Positions 1-8,031 of a stretch of DNA of 64,000 nt are shown here, one piece after another; the stretch's first letter is position 1, and each line of letters opens with the position of its first letter. A program made the position numbers and the translations under genes. The DNA comes from Streptomyces malaysiense (GTDB lineage: Bacteria; Actinomycetota; Actinomycetes; Streptomycetales; Streptomycetaceae), in contig NZ_LBDA02000003.1 in the NCBI RefSeq assembly GCF_000980885.2, positions 124,001 to 188,000 of the forward strand. The letters are read 5' to 3'. The notes beneath the pieces are model-generated. The model had not been told where the DNA came from. It saw only the letters and a program-made list of their open reading frames with translations, and did no database searches.

Positions 1-82
1 GGTGACCGAAGTCCGCGCCGGCGTCTTCCATGGCGGCGCGAGGGCCGGAGAGCCACGATCCGATTGCCTGCCTGTTGTCCAC
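1..82 (-). CDS. RDD family membrane protein, N-terminus only (partial)
   Basis: Read on the minus strand from a GTG at position 82, the first 27 codons begin VDNRQAIGSWLSGPRAAMED and continue to the window edge. From memory, this is the conserved N-terminus of Streptomyces RDD-domain integral membrane proteins, which sit divergently next to glnA in this genus. The RDD domain itself lies outside the window, so the family call rests on the N-terminal match and on position. The function of these proteins is not established. The gene shares an intergenic region of about 210 bp with glnA, which carries the GlnR box. Confidence 0.7.
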   Translation of the reverse strand, partial: MDNRQAIGSWLSGPRAAMEDAGADFGH

Positions 83-157
83 CCGACCACGGTACTGCGT
101 CCCCATATGACCGGGGGACGCCGGGGTGTCCCGGGGCTACGGTGGAGGAGTGCCCGG

Positions 158-195
158 TTAACTTCTGCGAAACAATCGGGTCACGCCGGAGAAAT
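158..195 (+). promoter_or_regulatory. GlnR box of the glnA promoter
   Basis: Four pentamers spaced exactly 11 bp apart follow the published Streptomyces GlnR operator pattern of alternating a-sites (gTnAc) and b-sites (GaAAc): TTAAC at 158-162, GAAAC at 169-173, GTCAC at 180-184 and GAAAT at 191-195. The element lies about 100 bp upstream of the glnA start. GlnR, and in some conditions GlnRII, is known to control glnA in this genus. Confidence 0.85.
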
Positions 196-292
196 CACCC
201 GTCCCTAGGGTCATGACGAGCGTGTGCCACCGCACTGGCCGCACGAACGATCTACCGCCCCGGCGAGGACGGTCGGGAGTAGGAGGAGCTGG

Positions 293-1702
293 ATGTTCCA
301 GAACGCCGACGAGGCCAAGAAGTTCATCGCGGACGAGGACGTCAAGTTCATCGACGTCCGGTTCTGCGACCTGCCGGGCATCATGCAGCACTTCACCGTG
401 CCCGCCGAGGCGTTCGACCCGGACGAGGAGCTGGCCTTCGACGGATCTTCGATCCGCGGCTTCCAGGCCATCCACGAGTCCGACATGGCGCTGCGGGCGG
501 ACCTGTCCACGGCTCGTGTCGACCCGTTCCGCCGGGACAAGACGGTCAACATCAACTTCTTCATCCACGACCCGATCACGGGCGAGCAGTACTCCCGCGA
601 CCCGCGCAACGTGGCCCGCAAGGCGGAGGCATACCTCGCCTCGACCGGCATCGCGGACACCGCGTTCTTCGGCCCCGAGGCCGAGTTCTACGTGTTCGAC
701 TCGGTGCGCTTCCAGACCAGCGCGAACGAGTCCTTCTACCACATCGACTCCGAGGCGGGCGCCTGGAACACCGGTGCGGTGGAGGACAACCGCGGCTACA
801 AGGTCCGCTACAAGGGCGGCTACTTCCCGGTCGCGCCGGTGGACCACTTCGCCGACCTGCGCGCCGAGATCTCCCTGGAGCTGGAGAAGTCCGGCCTGAA
901 GGTGGAGCGCCAGCACCACGAGGTGGGCACGGCCGGCCAGGCGGAGATCAACTACAAGTTCAACACGCTGCTCGCCGCCGCCGACGACCTCCAGCTCTTC
1001 AAGTACATCGTGAAGAACGTGGCCTGGCGCAACGGCAAGACCGCGACCTTCATGCCGAAGCCGATCTTCGGTGACAACGGCTCGGGCATGCACGTGCACC
1101 AGTCGCTGTGGAGCAACGGCGACCCGCTGTTCTACGACGAGGCCGGGTACGCGGGCCTCTCGGACACCGCCCGCTACTACATCGGCGGCATCCTCAAGCA
1201 CGCCCCGTCGCTGCTGGCCTTCACCAACCCGACGGTGAACTCGTACCACCGCCTGGTGCCGGGCTTCGAGGCGCCGATCAACCTGGTGTACTCGCAGCGC
1301 AACCGCTCCGCCGCGATGCGTATCCCGATCACCGGCTCCAACCCGAAGGCCAAGCGCGTCGAGTTCCGCGCGCCCGACTCCTCCGGCAACCCGTACCTCG
1401 CCTTCTCGGCCCTGCTCCTCGCGGGCCTGGACGGCATCAAGAACAAGATCGAGCCGGCCGAGCCGATCGACAAGGACCTCTACGAGCTGGCTCCCGAGGA
1501 GCACGCGAACGTCGCCCAGGTCCCGACCTCCCTCGGCGCCGTGCTCGACCGCCTGGAGGCCGACCACGAGTTCCTGCTCCAGGGCGACGTCTTCACGTCC
1601 GACCTGATCGAGACCTGGATCGACCTGAAGCGCACCCAGGAGATCGCCCCGCTGCAGCTGCGGCCGCACCCGCACGAGTTCGAGCTGTACTTCGACGTGT
1701 GA
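293..1702 (+). CDS. glnA: Glutamine synthetase type I (GlnA)
   Basis: Dodecameric cytoplasmic GSI that makes glutamine from glutamate, ammonium and ATP. The product is 469 residues, the normal GSI length. The ATG at 293 follows a strong AGGAGGAG ribosome site at about 281; upstream in-frame starts lack one. Visible GSI motifs are the N-terminal FCDLPG and DGSSIRGF, the EAEFYVFD glutamate-site motif, the [13 protein letters not shown]-site motif, and NRSAAMRIP. Tyr397 (in [10 protein letters not shown]) matches the residue adenylylated by GlnE, and glnE lies about 31 kb downstream in this window. The upstream GlnR box implies activation under nitrogen limitation, and two hairpins follow the stop codon. 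Confidence 0.97.
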   Translation: MFQNADEAKKFIADEDVKFIDVRFCDLPGIMQHFTVPAEAFDPDEELAFDGSSIRGFQAIHESDMALRADLSTARVDPFRRDKTVNINFFIHDPITGEQYSRDPRNVARKAEAYLASTGIADTAFFGPEAEFYVFDSVRFQTSANESFYHIDSEAGAWNTGAVEDNRGYKVRYKGGYFPVAPVDHFADLRAEISLELEKSGLKVERQHHEVGTAGQAEINYKFNTLLAAADDLQLFKYIVKNVAWRNGKTATFMPKPIFGDNGSGMHVHQSLWSNGDPLFYDEAGYAGLSDTARYYIGGILKHAPSLLAFTNPTVNSYHRLVPGFEAPINLVYSQRNRSAAMRIPITGSNPKAKRVEFRAPDSSGNPYLAFSALLLAGLDGIKNKIEPAEPIDKDLYELAPEEHANVAQVPTSLGAVLDRLEADHEFLLQGDVFTSDLIETWIDLKRTQEIAPLQLRPHPHEFELYFDV

Positions 1703-1710
1703 TCCGCCCG

Positions 1711-1746
1711 TCACGCGGGGCCCGTCACGTGACGGGCCCCGCGTGA
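1711..1746 (+). terminator. Perfect 36-bp palindrome after glnA
   Basis: The sequence from 1711 to 1746 is a perfect 18+18 bp palindrome centred on CAC|GTG, starting 9 bp after the glnA stop codon. As RNA it would form a long GC-rich stem with a very small loop. Its position suggests a transcription terminator or 3' mRNA barrier for glnA. No U-tract follows, as is usual in Streptomyces. Confidence 0.7.
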
Positions 1747-1756
1747 GCCGCACGCA

Positions 1757-1790
1757 CCGGGGCCGCCTCCCGAGAGGGAGGCGGCCCCGG
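1757..1790. terminator. Bidirectional hairpin terminator between glnA and the convergent secreted-protein gene
   Basis: A perfect 15-bp stem (1757-1771 with 1776-1790) closes a GAGA tetraloop. It lies between the glnA stop at 1702 and the convergent gene that ends at 1814, so it can terminate both transcripts. Confidence 0.8.
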
Positions 1791-1813
1791 ACGTGTGTCA
1801 CGACCCTGGTGCG

Positions 1814-2074
1814 TCAGGGCACCACGACCACCACCACGGGCGAGTTGTAGCCGTAGCCGAAGCCGTTGTTGAAGCCGAAGAAGCCGCCTCGGTTGAAGCC
1901 GCGGTTGAAGTTGTTGAAGCCGAAGCAGTTACGGCCGTAGCAGCCACGGTTGGTGGCGACGTGGGTCTGGGTGGTCGCCGACGCGGAGCCGGCGGTGGCG
2001 ACGGTGGCCCCGCCCGCCAGCAGAACGCCGACGGCGGACACCGCGGCGAGACGCCTCGCACGCTGTGCATTCAT
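1814..2074 (-). CDS. Small secreted Gly/Asn/Phe-rich protein
   Basis: The product is 86 residues. The ATG at 2074 follows a good GGAGGG ribosome site. An Ala-rich signal peptide (MNAQRARRLAAVSAVGVLLA, ending near GSASA) precedes a mature part of about 50 residues. After a short Thr-rich stretch and one CYGRNC dicysteine motif, the mature part is dominated by FNN, FNRG and GFG repeats and ends in six valines and a proline. I recognise no enzymatic domain. The low-complexity aromatic/Asn/Gly composition with a beta-branched tail suggests a cell-surface or self-associating structural peptide, but that is inference. It is transcribed towards glnA from a long untranslated leader. Confidence 0.75.
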   Translation of the reverse strand: MNAQRARRLAAVSAVGVLLAGGATVATAGSASATTQTHVATNRGCYGRNCFGFNNFNRGFNRGGFFGFNNGFGYGYNSPVVVVVVP

Positions 2075-2420
2075 CGAACTGCCCTCCTTCCATTCCCCCG
2101 GCGCCGTTTCGGGCACCGGAAGATGGCCGCACCCGCGCCTTGGGCGGGACACGGTCGTGGGTGATGCCGCCTGGATTCAGGAAGCAGGGCTGACGTTCCC
2201 CTGGTCGACGGGGATGGCGCACGTCCGGCGCACCCTGCGGCGCGGCTCTGCTGAAAATGCTAGCGGCCGGATCAGCACCCGGCATCCGGACGCGAATCAG
2301 GCGTAAACGGGCTGCTCAGAGCACCTGTGCAACCTTTCGTACCGCTCAGGCTTCCTATTTCCGGGGGCTCCACGGGATCATGCCCCCGCAGCTGTCCGGA
2401 CGAGAGAGGTTGAACGGGGA
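2075..2420. other. Divergent intergenic region with a long leader for the secreted-protein gene
   Basis: About 345 bp separates two divergent genes. On the minus strand the 250 nt nearest the secreted-protein start contain several pairing segments (for example the segment near 2190-2215 and CGGTGCC/GGCGCCG near 2100-2120) and look like a structured 5' untranslated leader. A c-di-AMP (ydaO-type) riboswitch is possible because such elements precede secreted wall proteins in streptomycetes, but I cannot match the consensus with confidence. On the plus strand the 100 bp before 2421 presumably hold the promoter of the small membrane protein gene. Confidence 0.4.
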
Positions 2421-2678
2421 ATGTCTGAACGGGACGACTGGGAGCCGGAGTTCGATCACCGCTGGGCGAACTCGGCTCCGCACAAGGAGCCATCCGCCCG
2501 CGCCCGGATGCTCGCCGCCCGCTGGAAGGAGAACCCTCCGGACCCGGTCCCCTTCCGCGCCGACCCGGAGCCCGCGGGGCCCCGCCGCTCGTCCTGGGTG
2601 TCCACCGCGGTGGTCCTCGGCTGCGTGGCCGCGGTGATCGTGCTCCTGGGGTACGCTCGGATACGGAACGGCTACTGA
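2421..2678 (+). CDS. Small single-pass membrane protein of unknown function
   Basis: The product is 85 residues. A charged soluble N-terminus (MSERDDWEPEFDHRWANSAP), rich in Trp, Asp, Glu and Arg, precedes one hydrophobic segment at about residues 58-78 (WVSTAVVLGCVAAVIVLLGY) and a short RIRNGY tail. This predicts a C-terminally anchored protein with its bulk in the cytoplasm. The start is the first ATG after a GGGGAA stretch. I recognise no family function. It precedes htpX by 125 bp in the same direction but is probably not in one operon with it. Confidence 0.75.
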   Translation: MSERDDWEPEFDHRWANSAPHKEPSARARMLAARWKENPPDPVPFRADPEPAGPRRSSWVSTAVVLGCVAAVIVLLGYARIRNGY

Positions 2679-2803
2679 CCGGTCACCCGGAGTCACCGGG
2701 GCCGCCGGCCGGCGAGCGGGGTCTGTCGGCCCCCTCGCCATACCGTGCCGCAGGTGCACACTGGACAGCGGGACGAAGGTGCCCGACTGCGGGGTGATGC
2801 AAG

Positions 2804-3733
2804 ATGCAGAGCCGCTTTAGGAGCGACCGGCGACTGACCGTGCGGATGACGGTCACGATGTTTCTGCTCGGACTGCTGTACGTGGCGTTCATCGCCGCGC
2901 TGCTCGTACTGCTGAAGTCCTGGCTGCTGGTCGTGGTCCTGGTGGGCGCGATGTTCGTGGCCCAGTTCTGGTTCTCCGACCGGATCGCGATGTTCGCCAT
3001 GCACGGGCGGGTCGTGGAGCGCGAGGAGTATCCCGAACTGCACGCGGTGGTGGACCGGCTGTGCGCGATCGCGGACATGCCGAAACCGACGGTCGCCGTG
3101 TCCGAGATGGACATGCCGAACGCGTTCGCGACCGGACGCAACCCCGATCACGCCGTGGTCTGCGTGACCACCGGGCTGCTGCGCCGGCTGGAGCCCGGCG
3201 AGCTGGAGGGCGTGCTCGCGCACGAGCTGTCGCACGTGGCGCACAAGGACGTCGCCGTGATCACCATCGCCTCCTTCCTCGGCGTGGTCGCGGGCCTGCT
3301 GGTGCGCTTCGCCTTCTACTCGCAGATCTTCGGCGGGGGGCGCAGGGACCAGAACACCGCCGTCGTCTTCGCGGGCGTGATGGGCGTCTCGGCGGCCGTG
3401 TACGCGATCAGCTTCCTGCTGATCCGGGCGCTGTCGCGGTACCGGGAGCTGGCCGCCGACCGCGCCGCCGCGCAGCTGACCGGGCGCCCCTCGGCGCTGG
3501 CCTCGGCGCTCACCAAGGTCACCGGGGACATCGCCCGGATCCCGACCAAGGACCTGCGCACCGCCCAGGCGTTCAACGCCTTCTACTTCACCCCGGCGAC
3601 CGGCAAGGAGCCCGGCATCGAGCGGTTCTTCTCCACCCATCCGACGCTCCAGCAGCGGCTGGACCAGCTGGGCCGGATCTCGGCGGAGCTGGGCGAGACG
3701 ACCGCACCGCCGGAGGAGGCCGACCGGGCATGA
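2804..3733 (+). CDS. htpX: HtpX-like membrane zinc metalloprotease (M48)
   Basis: The product is 309 residues. Two N-terminal membrane segments (about residues 17-55) are followed by the M48 catalytic motif VLAHELSHVAH, with HExxH at His140-His144. Two further membrane segments come next, and the third zinc-ligand region (ELAADRAAA) follows. HtpX proteases degrade misfolded membrane proteins and act in envelope stress. The next gene, 44 bp downstream, encodes a PspA-associated protein, which supports an envelope-stress operon. The ATG at 2804 has only a weak ribosome site; the in-frame GTG and ATG codons that follow would remove conserved N-terminal residues. Confidence 0.9.
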   Translation: MQSRFRSDRRLTVRMTVTMFLLGLLYVAFIAALLVLLKSWLLVVVLVGAMFVAQFWFSDRIAMFAMHGRVVEREEYPELHAVVDRLCAIADMPKPTVAVSEMDMPNAFATGRNPDHAVVCVTTGLLRRLEPGELEGVLAHELSHVAHKDVAVITIASFLGVVAGLLVRFAFYSQIFGGGRRDQNTAVVFAGVMGVSAAVYAISFLLIRALSRYRELAADRAAAQLTGRPSALASALTKVTGDIARIPTKDLRTAQAFNAFYFTPATGKEPGIERFFSTHPTLQQRLDQLGRISAELGETTAPPEEADRA

Positions 3734-3777
3734 GTGGAGCGGCATCCTGGACATCACGGCAGAAGGCGGGCTGAGCG

Positions 3778-4362
3778 TTGGGGTTGCTGGACATCCTGCT
3801 GGGGCGTACCAAGCCCGTCGCCCCCGATCTCGACCGGCTCTTCGCGCTGCCCTCGGCCGCCATCACGCTCCAGGCCGCGATGGGCTTCGCGCCGACCGGC
3901 CGGGGCGCGGTGTGCTTCGCGACCGTGGAGGGCGCGGCCTTCGAGCAGACCCACCGGGAGGTGCAGGCGCTGCTGGACGCGGACGCGGAGCGTGCCGGGT
4001 CGCCGGTGGAACTGCGCCGGGACGACTACGGCTACTCGTGGCTGGTCTCCCGCCGCTCCCCCGACCAGCTGCCGCAGCTGGTCAACGATCTGCACGCGGT
4101 GAACAGCTCCCTGGAGATCAACGGCTTCGGCCCGCAGCTGCTGTGCTCGCTGGCCGGCTTCGCCGACGACTCGGGGCGCGCGCTCGCGCTCGTGTACCTC
4201 TACAAGCGGGGCACCTTCTACCCCTTCGCCCCGCTGGCCCAGGGCGGTGAGCGCCGGGACAACGCGCTGGAGCTCCAGGTGAGGTCCGTGCTCGCCGGCG
4301 ACCTGCGGATCGAGCAGGACCTGTCCCGCTGGTTCCCGGTGTGGGGCGCCCCCGGTCTGTGA
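3778..4362 (+). CDS. pspAB: PspA-associated protein PspAB
   Basis: The product is 194 residues and starts at a TTG (MGLLDILLGRTKPVAPDLDR). It has no signal peptide or membrane segment and is predicted to be cytoplasmic. The N-terminus and the motif SLEINGFGPQLLCSLAGFAD match the family annotated in actinobacteria as PspAB, which sits beside htpX or PspA-type genes. Its biochemical role is unknown; association with the phage-shock or envelope-stress machinery is inferred from the family name and from the htpX gene directly upstream. A strong hairpin follows the stop codon. Confidence 0.8.
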   Translation: MGLLDILLGRTKPVAPDLDRLFALPSAAITLQAAMGFAPTGRGAVCFATVEGAAFEQTHREVQALLDADAERAGSPVELRRDDYGYSWLVSRRSPDQLPQLVNDLHAVNSSLEINGFGPQLLCSLAGFADDSGRALALVYLYKRGTFYPFAPLAQGGERRDNALELQVRSVLAGDLRIEQDLSRWFPVWGAPGL

Positions 4363-4423
4363 TCCTTCCGGCGGGGCGGAGCCGCCGCACAGCGGGGCGG
4401 CGGCGCGCTCCGCCGGGTCGGGC

Positions 4424-4468
4424 CCGCGGCGCCGGGCGGTCCCGCGGGCGAAGTGCCCGGCGCCGCGG
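4424..4468. terminator. Hairpin terminator between pspAB and the convergent small gene
   Basis: A perfect 14-bp GC stem (4424-4437 with 4455-4468) encloses a 17-nt loop. It fills the gap between the pspAB stop at 4362 and the convergent gene ending at 4473, so it probably terminates both. Confidence 0.7.
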
Positions 4469-4472
4469 CGGA

Positions 4473-4793
4473 TCAGCGGCTGTAGCGCATGAGCGCCCGC
4501 ACCATGCGGCAGGTGGTGTCGGACGGCGGGCGCATGCCGATCGTCTCGGCGGTGCCCCGGATGGTGTCGTCGCGCGCCTGGTCCGGCAGGTAGACGCCGG
4601 AGTCGAGCAGGGCGATGGCCAGGCGCATGGCCTTCAGGCGCCGGTTGTGCGAGACGTACCACTCCCGGGGCCGGCCGGCCGGCAGGGGCCGCTTCGTGGT
4701 GGGCTCGTACGGCGAGTCGAAGAGCACGGGGTGCTTGGCGGTGGACTGGGTCGGCGACGGCTTCGGCTTGAGAGCGGCAGCGGGCACGGGCAT
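4473..4793 (-). CDS. Conserved hypothetical protein, 106 aa
   Basis: This is a small basic soluble protein. A Pro/Lys-rich N-terminus (PAAALKPKPSPTQSTAKHP) precedes a conserved-looking core, FDSPYEPTTKRPLPAGRPRE then WYVSHNRRLKAMRLAIALLD. There are no membrane segments or recognised domain. The start is ambiguous. The GGAGG ribosome site directly abuts the ATG at 4793, while the GTG two codons later (4787) has ideal 6-nt spacing and may be the real start. The function is unknown. The gene is convergent with pspAB. Confidence 0.7.
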   Translation of the reverse strand: MPVPAAALKPKPSPTQSTAKHPVLFDSPYEPTTKRPLPAGRPREWYVSHNRRLKAMRLAIALLDSGVYLPDQARDDTIRGTAETIGMRPPSDTTCRMVRALMRYSR

Positions 4794-4952
4794 CCTCCAG
4801 ACGCGATCAGGGCACCGGCCGGCGAGCCCGGCGGCACCCTCGAACACTGCTTCTATTCTACGGCGGACCACTGACAAAAGGCCCTGGCCACAAGGGCTTT
4901 CGGGGCTCCCGGGACAGGGGTGGTGAACGGGTTCTCGCGTACCGTGTGCGCC

Positions 4953-5327
4953 ATGGAGATCTGGATCAATCCGGCCTGTTCGAAGTGCCGCGGCGCGCTC
5001 GGCCTGCTCGACTCCGAGGGGGTCGGGTACACCGTGCGCCGCTATCTGGAGGACGTGCCGAGCGAGGACGAGATCAGGGCCGTGCTCGGGCGCCTCGGCC
5101 TGGAGCCGTGGGACATCACCCGGACCCAGGAGGCGGCCGCCGGGGAACTGGGGCTCAAGGACGGGGCACGGGACGAGGGTTCGCGGGAGCGGTGGATCCG
5201 GGCACTGGCCGAGCACCCGGAGCTGATCCAGCGGCCCATCATCACGGCGGACGACGGCACGGCGCTGGTCGCCCGGACGGAGGAGGCGGTTCGGGAGGCG
5301 ATCGCGCGCGGGTCGACGTCGGGGTGA
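4953..5327 (+). CDS. ArsC/Spx-family protein (glutaredoxin-type arsenate reductase-like)
   Basis: The product is 124 residues with a thioredoxin-like fold. The N-terminal motif NPACSKCRGALGLL places Cys9 and Cys12 in a CxxC arrangement, which is followed by the family's YTVRRYLEDVPSEDEIRAVL segment and by QRPIITADDGTALVAR near the C-terminus. The family includes glutaredoxin-dependent arsenate reductases and Spx/MgsR-type regulators. No arsenic genes are nearby, so a general redox or arsenate role is equally possible. The ATG at 4953 fits family length; an upstream GTG at 4920 would add a non-conserved extension. Confidence 0.8.
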   Translation: MEIWINPACSKCRGALGLLDSEGVGYTVRRYLEDVPSEDEIRAVLGRLGLEPWDITRTQEAAAGELGLKDGARDEGSRERWIRALAEHPELIQRPIITADDGTALVARTEEAVREAIARGSTSG

Positions 5328-5332
5328 CGGGG

Positions 5333-5389
5333 CGTCGTACGGCCGTCCGTCGAACCACGGGACGTCGTACGACCGTCCGCTGAACGTTT
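5333..5389. repeat. Imperfect 30-bp tandem repeat
   Basis: CGTCGTACGGCCGTCCG starts at 5333 and recurs with two changes at 5363, giving a 30-bp period. The repeat fills the short gap between the convergent arsC-like and hydrolase genes. No clear hairpin terminator is seen there. Confidence 0.5.
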
Positions 5390-5410
5390 CGTACGGCAGC
5401 CCACGGCGGC

Positions 5411-6268
5411 TCAGCCCGACAGGAAGCTCGCCAGCCGGGAGGTCAGTTCCTCCGGCGCCGCCTGGGGCAGCGCGTGGTGGGAGACTCCCGGCAGCACGGC
5501 GGTCGTGACACGCGGCAGCAGTGCCTCGGCTCCTGCCACGACCCGGCCCGGGTCGTGCACCTTGCCGGCCCCGGCCGCGAGCAGCAGCACCGGCGTCGCG
5601 AGCGCGCGCAGCGCCCGCGGCGCCGGGCGCGGGCGGGTCACCGGCTTCGTGGCCGGGAATCCGGCACCGGCTTCCTGGAGCCGCAGCCACTCGGGGGTCC
5701 GGGCCGCCGCTCCCCCGGTCTCCCATTCCAGGAAGGCGCGGACCCGGCCCGGCGTGGGCCGCAGCAGCATCGGCAGGGCGTGCAGCAGATAACTCGGCCG
5801 GTACCCGGCGAAACACCCGGTCGGGTCCAGCAGGAACAGGCGGCGGACCCGGGCGGGGGCGTGCAGGGTGTACGACAGCGCGATCCAGGCGCCGTACGAG
5901 TGCCCGCCCATGTCGGCGCTGCCGATGCCGAGGCCGTCCAGGAGCGCGTCCAGCCAGCCGGTCAGACCGGCGAGCGTCCGGGGGTGCCGGCCGGGGGCGG
6001 GGGTGCTCAGGCCGGGGGCGCCGACGATGTCGGGGGCGTGGACCCGGTGGGTGCGGGCGAAGTCCGCGGCCTGGGCGTACCAGGAGACGGAGGTGGCTCC
6101 GCCGCCGCCCGGCAGCAGGAGCAGCGGGGGCGCGTCGCGCGGGCCGCAGGTGTTGACGCGGGTCTCGCCGCGGGGTGTGGGTACGGTGAGTGCCTCGCGG
6201 TCGCCGGGCCACTTCGCGAGGAGCCCGTCGTAGGCGCTCCGAAAGGCGTCGCTGTCGTAACCGGTCAC
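5411..6268 (-). CDS. Alpha/beta-fold hydrolase
   Basis: The product is 285 residues and predicted to be cytoplasmic. It shows the fold's oxyanion region LLLLPGGGGATSVSW, the nucleophile elbow GGHSYGAW with Ser124, an acid candidate in AGAGKVHDPGRV, and the catalytic His region GVSHHALP near residue 268. The cap region contains DPTGCFAGYRPSYLL. The substrate cannot be inferred. The gene is divergent from glnII, and its 5' end lies about 80 bp from the glnII GlnR box, so a GlnR effect on it is possible but not shown. Confidence 0.85.
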   Translation of the reverse strand: MTGYDSDAFRSAYDGLLAKWPGDREALTVPTPRGETRVNTCGPRDAPPLLLLPGGGGATSVSWYAQAADFARTHRVHAPDIVGAPGLSTPAPGRHPRTLAGLTGWLDALLDGLGIGSADMGGHSYGAWIALSYTLHAPARVRRLFLLDPTGCFAGYRPSYLLHALPMLLRPTPGRVRAFLEWETGGAAARTPEWLRLQEAGAGFPATKPVTRPRPAPRALRALATPVLLLAAGAGKVHDPGRVVAGAEALLPRVTTAVLPGVSHHALPQAAPEELTSRLASFLSG

Positions 6269-6348
6269 CGGACGGCCCCCACTGTCTCGTCGGTCGGCAT
6301 CACCCTACCGGCCGGATCCCCTGCGTGATCCGGGACACAAACCCCCAG

Positions 6349-6386
6349 GTAACACGGGGTTCACATACGGGCAATGGTCGGGAAAC
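6349..6386 (+). promoter_or_regulatory. GlnR box of the glnII promoter
   Basis: Four pentamers lie at exact 11-bp spacing: GTAAC at 6349, TTCAC at 6360, GCAAT at 6371 and GAAAC at 6382. The first and last match the GlnR a-site and b-site consensus well, and the middle two are weaker. The element begins 137 bp upstream of the glnII start, consistent with the known GlnR control of glnII. Confidence 0.75.
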
Positions 6387-6485
6387 GGCCTGTTGGCAGT
6401 CTTCCGCGCAGATCGAGAGACGGCGCGCGGCGCCGCGCCGGCACCCGCGAGTGCGTCCGAACCACCCCGAAGGATGTGTCCCCCC

Positions 6486-7517
6486 GTGACCTTCAAGGCC
6501 GAGTACATCTGGATCGACGGCACCACGCCGACGGCCAAGCTCCGTTCCAAGACGAAGATCATCGCGGGCACTCCGGCCGGTCTCGACGCGCTTCCGCTGT
6601 GGGGCTTCGACGGCTCCTCCACCAACCAGGCCGAGGGCCACGCCTCGGACCGCGTGCTCAGGCCGGTCTTCACCTGCCCGGACCCGATCCGCGGCGGCGA
6701 CGACGTGCTGGTGCTGTGCGAGGTCCTGAACACGGACATGACGCCGCACGCCTCCAACACCCGCGCCGAACTGGCCGAGGTGGCGGAGCGGTTCGCGGCT
6801 CAGGAGCCGGTCTTCGGCATCGAGCAGGAGTACACCTTCTTCGACGGCACCCGCCCGCTGGGCTTCCCCGAGGGCGGCTTCCCGGCCCCCCAGGGCGGCT
6901 ACTACTGCGGTGTCGGCGCCGACGAGATCTTCGGCCGTGACGTCGTCGAGGCGCACCTCGACAACTGCCTGAAGGCCGGTCTCGGCATCTCCGGCATCAA
7001 CGCCGAGGTCATGCCGGGCCAGTGGGAGTTCCAGGTCGGCCCGCTCGCCCCGCTGGAGGTCTCCGACCAGCTGTGGGTGGCCCGCTGGCTGCTGTACCGC
7101 ACCGCCGAGGACTTCAGGATCTCCGCGACTCTCGACCCCAAGCCGGTCAAGGGCGACTGGAACGGCGCGGGCGCGCACACCAACTTCTCCACCAAGGCGA
7201 TGCGCGAGGGCTACGACGCGATCATCACCGCCTGCGAGTCGCTGGGCGAGGGCTCCAAGCCGCTGGACCACGTCAAGAACTACGGCGCCGGCATCGACGA
7301 GCGGCTGACCGGTCTGCACGAGACCGCCCCGTGGGACGAGTTCTCCTACGGCGTCTCCGACCGCGGCGCCTCGGTGCGCATCCCGTGGCAGGTCGAGGTG
7401 GACGGCAAGGGCTACATCGAGGACCGCCGTCCGAACGCCAACGTCGACCCCTACCTGGTGACCCGTCTGATGGTGGACACCTGCTGCACGGCGCTGGAGA
7501 AGGCCGGTCAGGTCTGA
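6486..7517 (+). CDS. glnII: Glutamine synthetase type II (GlnII)
   Basis: Eukaryotic-type GSII of 343 residues, the usual Streptomyces length, starting at a GTG (VTFKAEYIWIDG) behind a GAAGGA ribosome site. Family motifs are LPLWGFDGSSTNQAEG near residue 40, FGIEQEYTFF, PAPQGGYYCGVG, and NGAGAHTNFSTKAMREG. GSII enzymes are heat-labile, are not controlled by GlnE adenylylation, and back up GlnA. The upstream GlnR box indicates nitrogen-responsive expression. A UUCG-loop terminator follows. Upstream in-frame ATGs would add a non-conserved Ala-rich extension and are rejected. Confidence 0.96.
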   Translation: MTFKAEYIWIDGTTPTAKLRSKTKIIAGTPAGLDALPLWGFDGSSTNQAEGHASDRVLRPVFTCPDPIRGGDDVLVLCEVLNTDMTPHASNTRAELAEVAERFAAQEPVFGIEQEYTFFDGTRPLGFPEGGFPAPQGGYYCGVGADEIFGRDVVEAHLDNCLKAGLGISGINAEVMPGQWEFQVGPLAPLEVSDQLWVARWLLYRTAEDFRISATLDPKPVKGDWNGAGAHTNFSTKAMREGYDAIITACESLGEGSKPLDHVKNYGAGIDERLTGLHETAPWDEFSYGVSDRGASVRIPWQVEVDGKGYIEDRRPNANVDPYLVTRLMVDTCCTALEKAGQV

Positions 7518-7537
7518 CCCGCCCCCGAGACCCTGAC

Positions 7538-7571
7538 AGGGGCGCCCGCCGTTCGCGGCGGGCGCCCCTGC
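7538..7571 (+). terminator. glnII terminator with UUCG tetraloop
   Basis: A perfect 15-bp stem (7538-7552 with 7557-7571) closes a TTCG loop, 20 bp downstream of the glnII stop. This is a classic, very stable terminator hairpin. Confidence 0.88.
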
Positions 7572-8031
7572 CGTATGCCGGGTGCGCCCCGGGACACCCC
7601 GGCCGGCCCTCGCGCACCCCCGTCCGTCCGTATGGCGAGACCGCGATCCGGCCGTCTGCGCGCCCACAACCCGCTGCTCAGGGGCCTGAATCCGGCTCCC
7701 GCCGCCACCACGGCACAGAGTTCTCGCCAATGCCGGCTCCAACCCGTGAGAGGACTCTCGTGCCCGGTGTGAGCCTCTGCTTCAATGGGCGCATGGCCAG
7801 CTTCCAGAAGATCACCGCGACGGGTCGCCACGACCTCGAGCCCTTCTGGCCCTCCCGCCAGCACCACGACTTCGACCGGGTGTGTCGTCGCGCGACGTCC
7901 GCGCGGGCCCTGTGAAGCCGTAACCCGGCCTCCGGCCAGCGCGGAACGACGTGCGTCCCGGCGCGCCCCGACCACGAGTCGCGGCCGCCGCCCCTCCCGG
8001 CGAACCTCTCGCGCGAAAGAGCTGACCTCCC
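7572..8031 (+). other. Gene-poor interval between glnII and the winged-helix regulator
   Basis: 460 bp without a confident gene. It holds a 40-codon reading frame (7793-7915, listed separately), a small inverted repeat GAGAGGACTCTC near 7749-7760, and presumably the promoter of the downstream regulator. I see no GlnR-type box in it. Confidence 0.5.
7793..7915 (+). CDS. Possible 40-aa leader peptide
   Basis: A short frame begins MASFQKITATGRHDLEPFWP and ends RRATSARAL just upstream of the regulator gene. It has no clear ribosome site. Its C-terminal half (HHDFDRVCRRATSAR) faintly resembles the HxDLCR leader peptides that precede some actinobacterial genes, but the cysteine spacing differs. 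It could be a real leader or a chance frame. Confidence 0.3.
   Translation: MASFQKITATGRHDLEPFWPSRQHHDFDRVCRRATSARAL

Noticed and set aside
158..1801. A 547-codon frame antisense to glnA
   Set aside because: Low-complexity Val/Leu/Arg/Gly product and no ribosome site; glnA is certain on the other strand.
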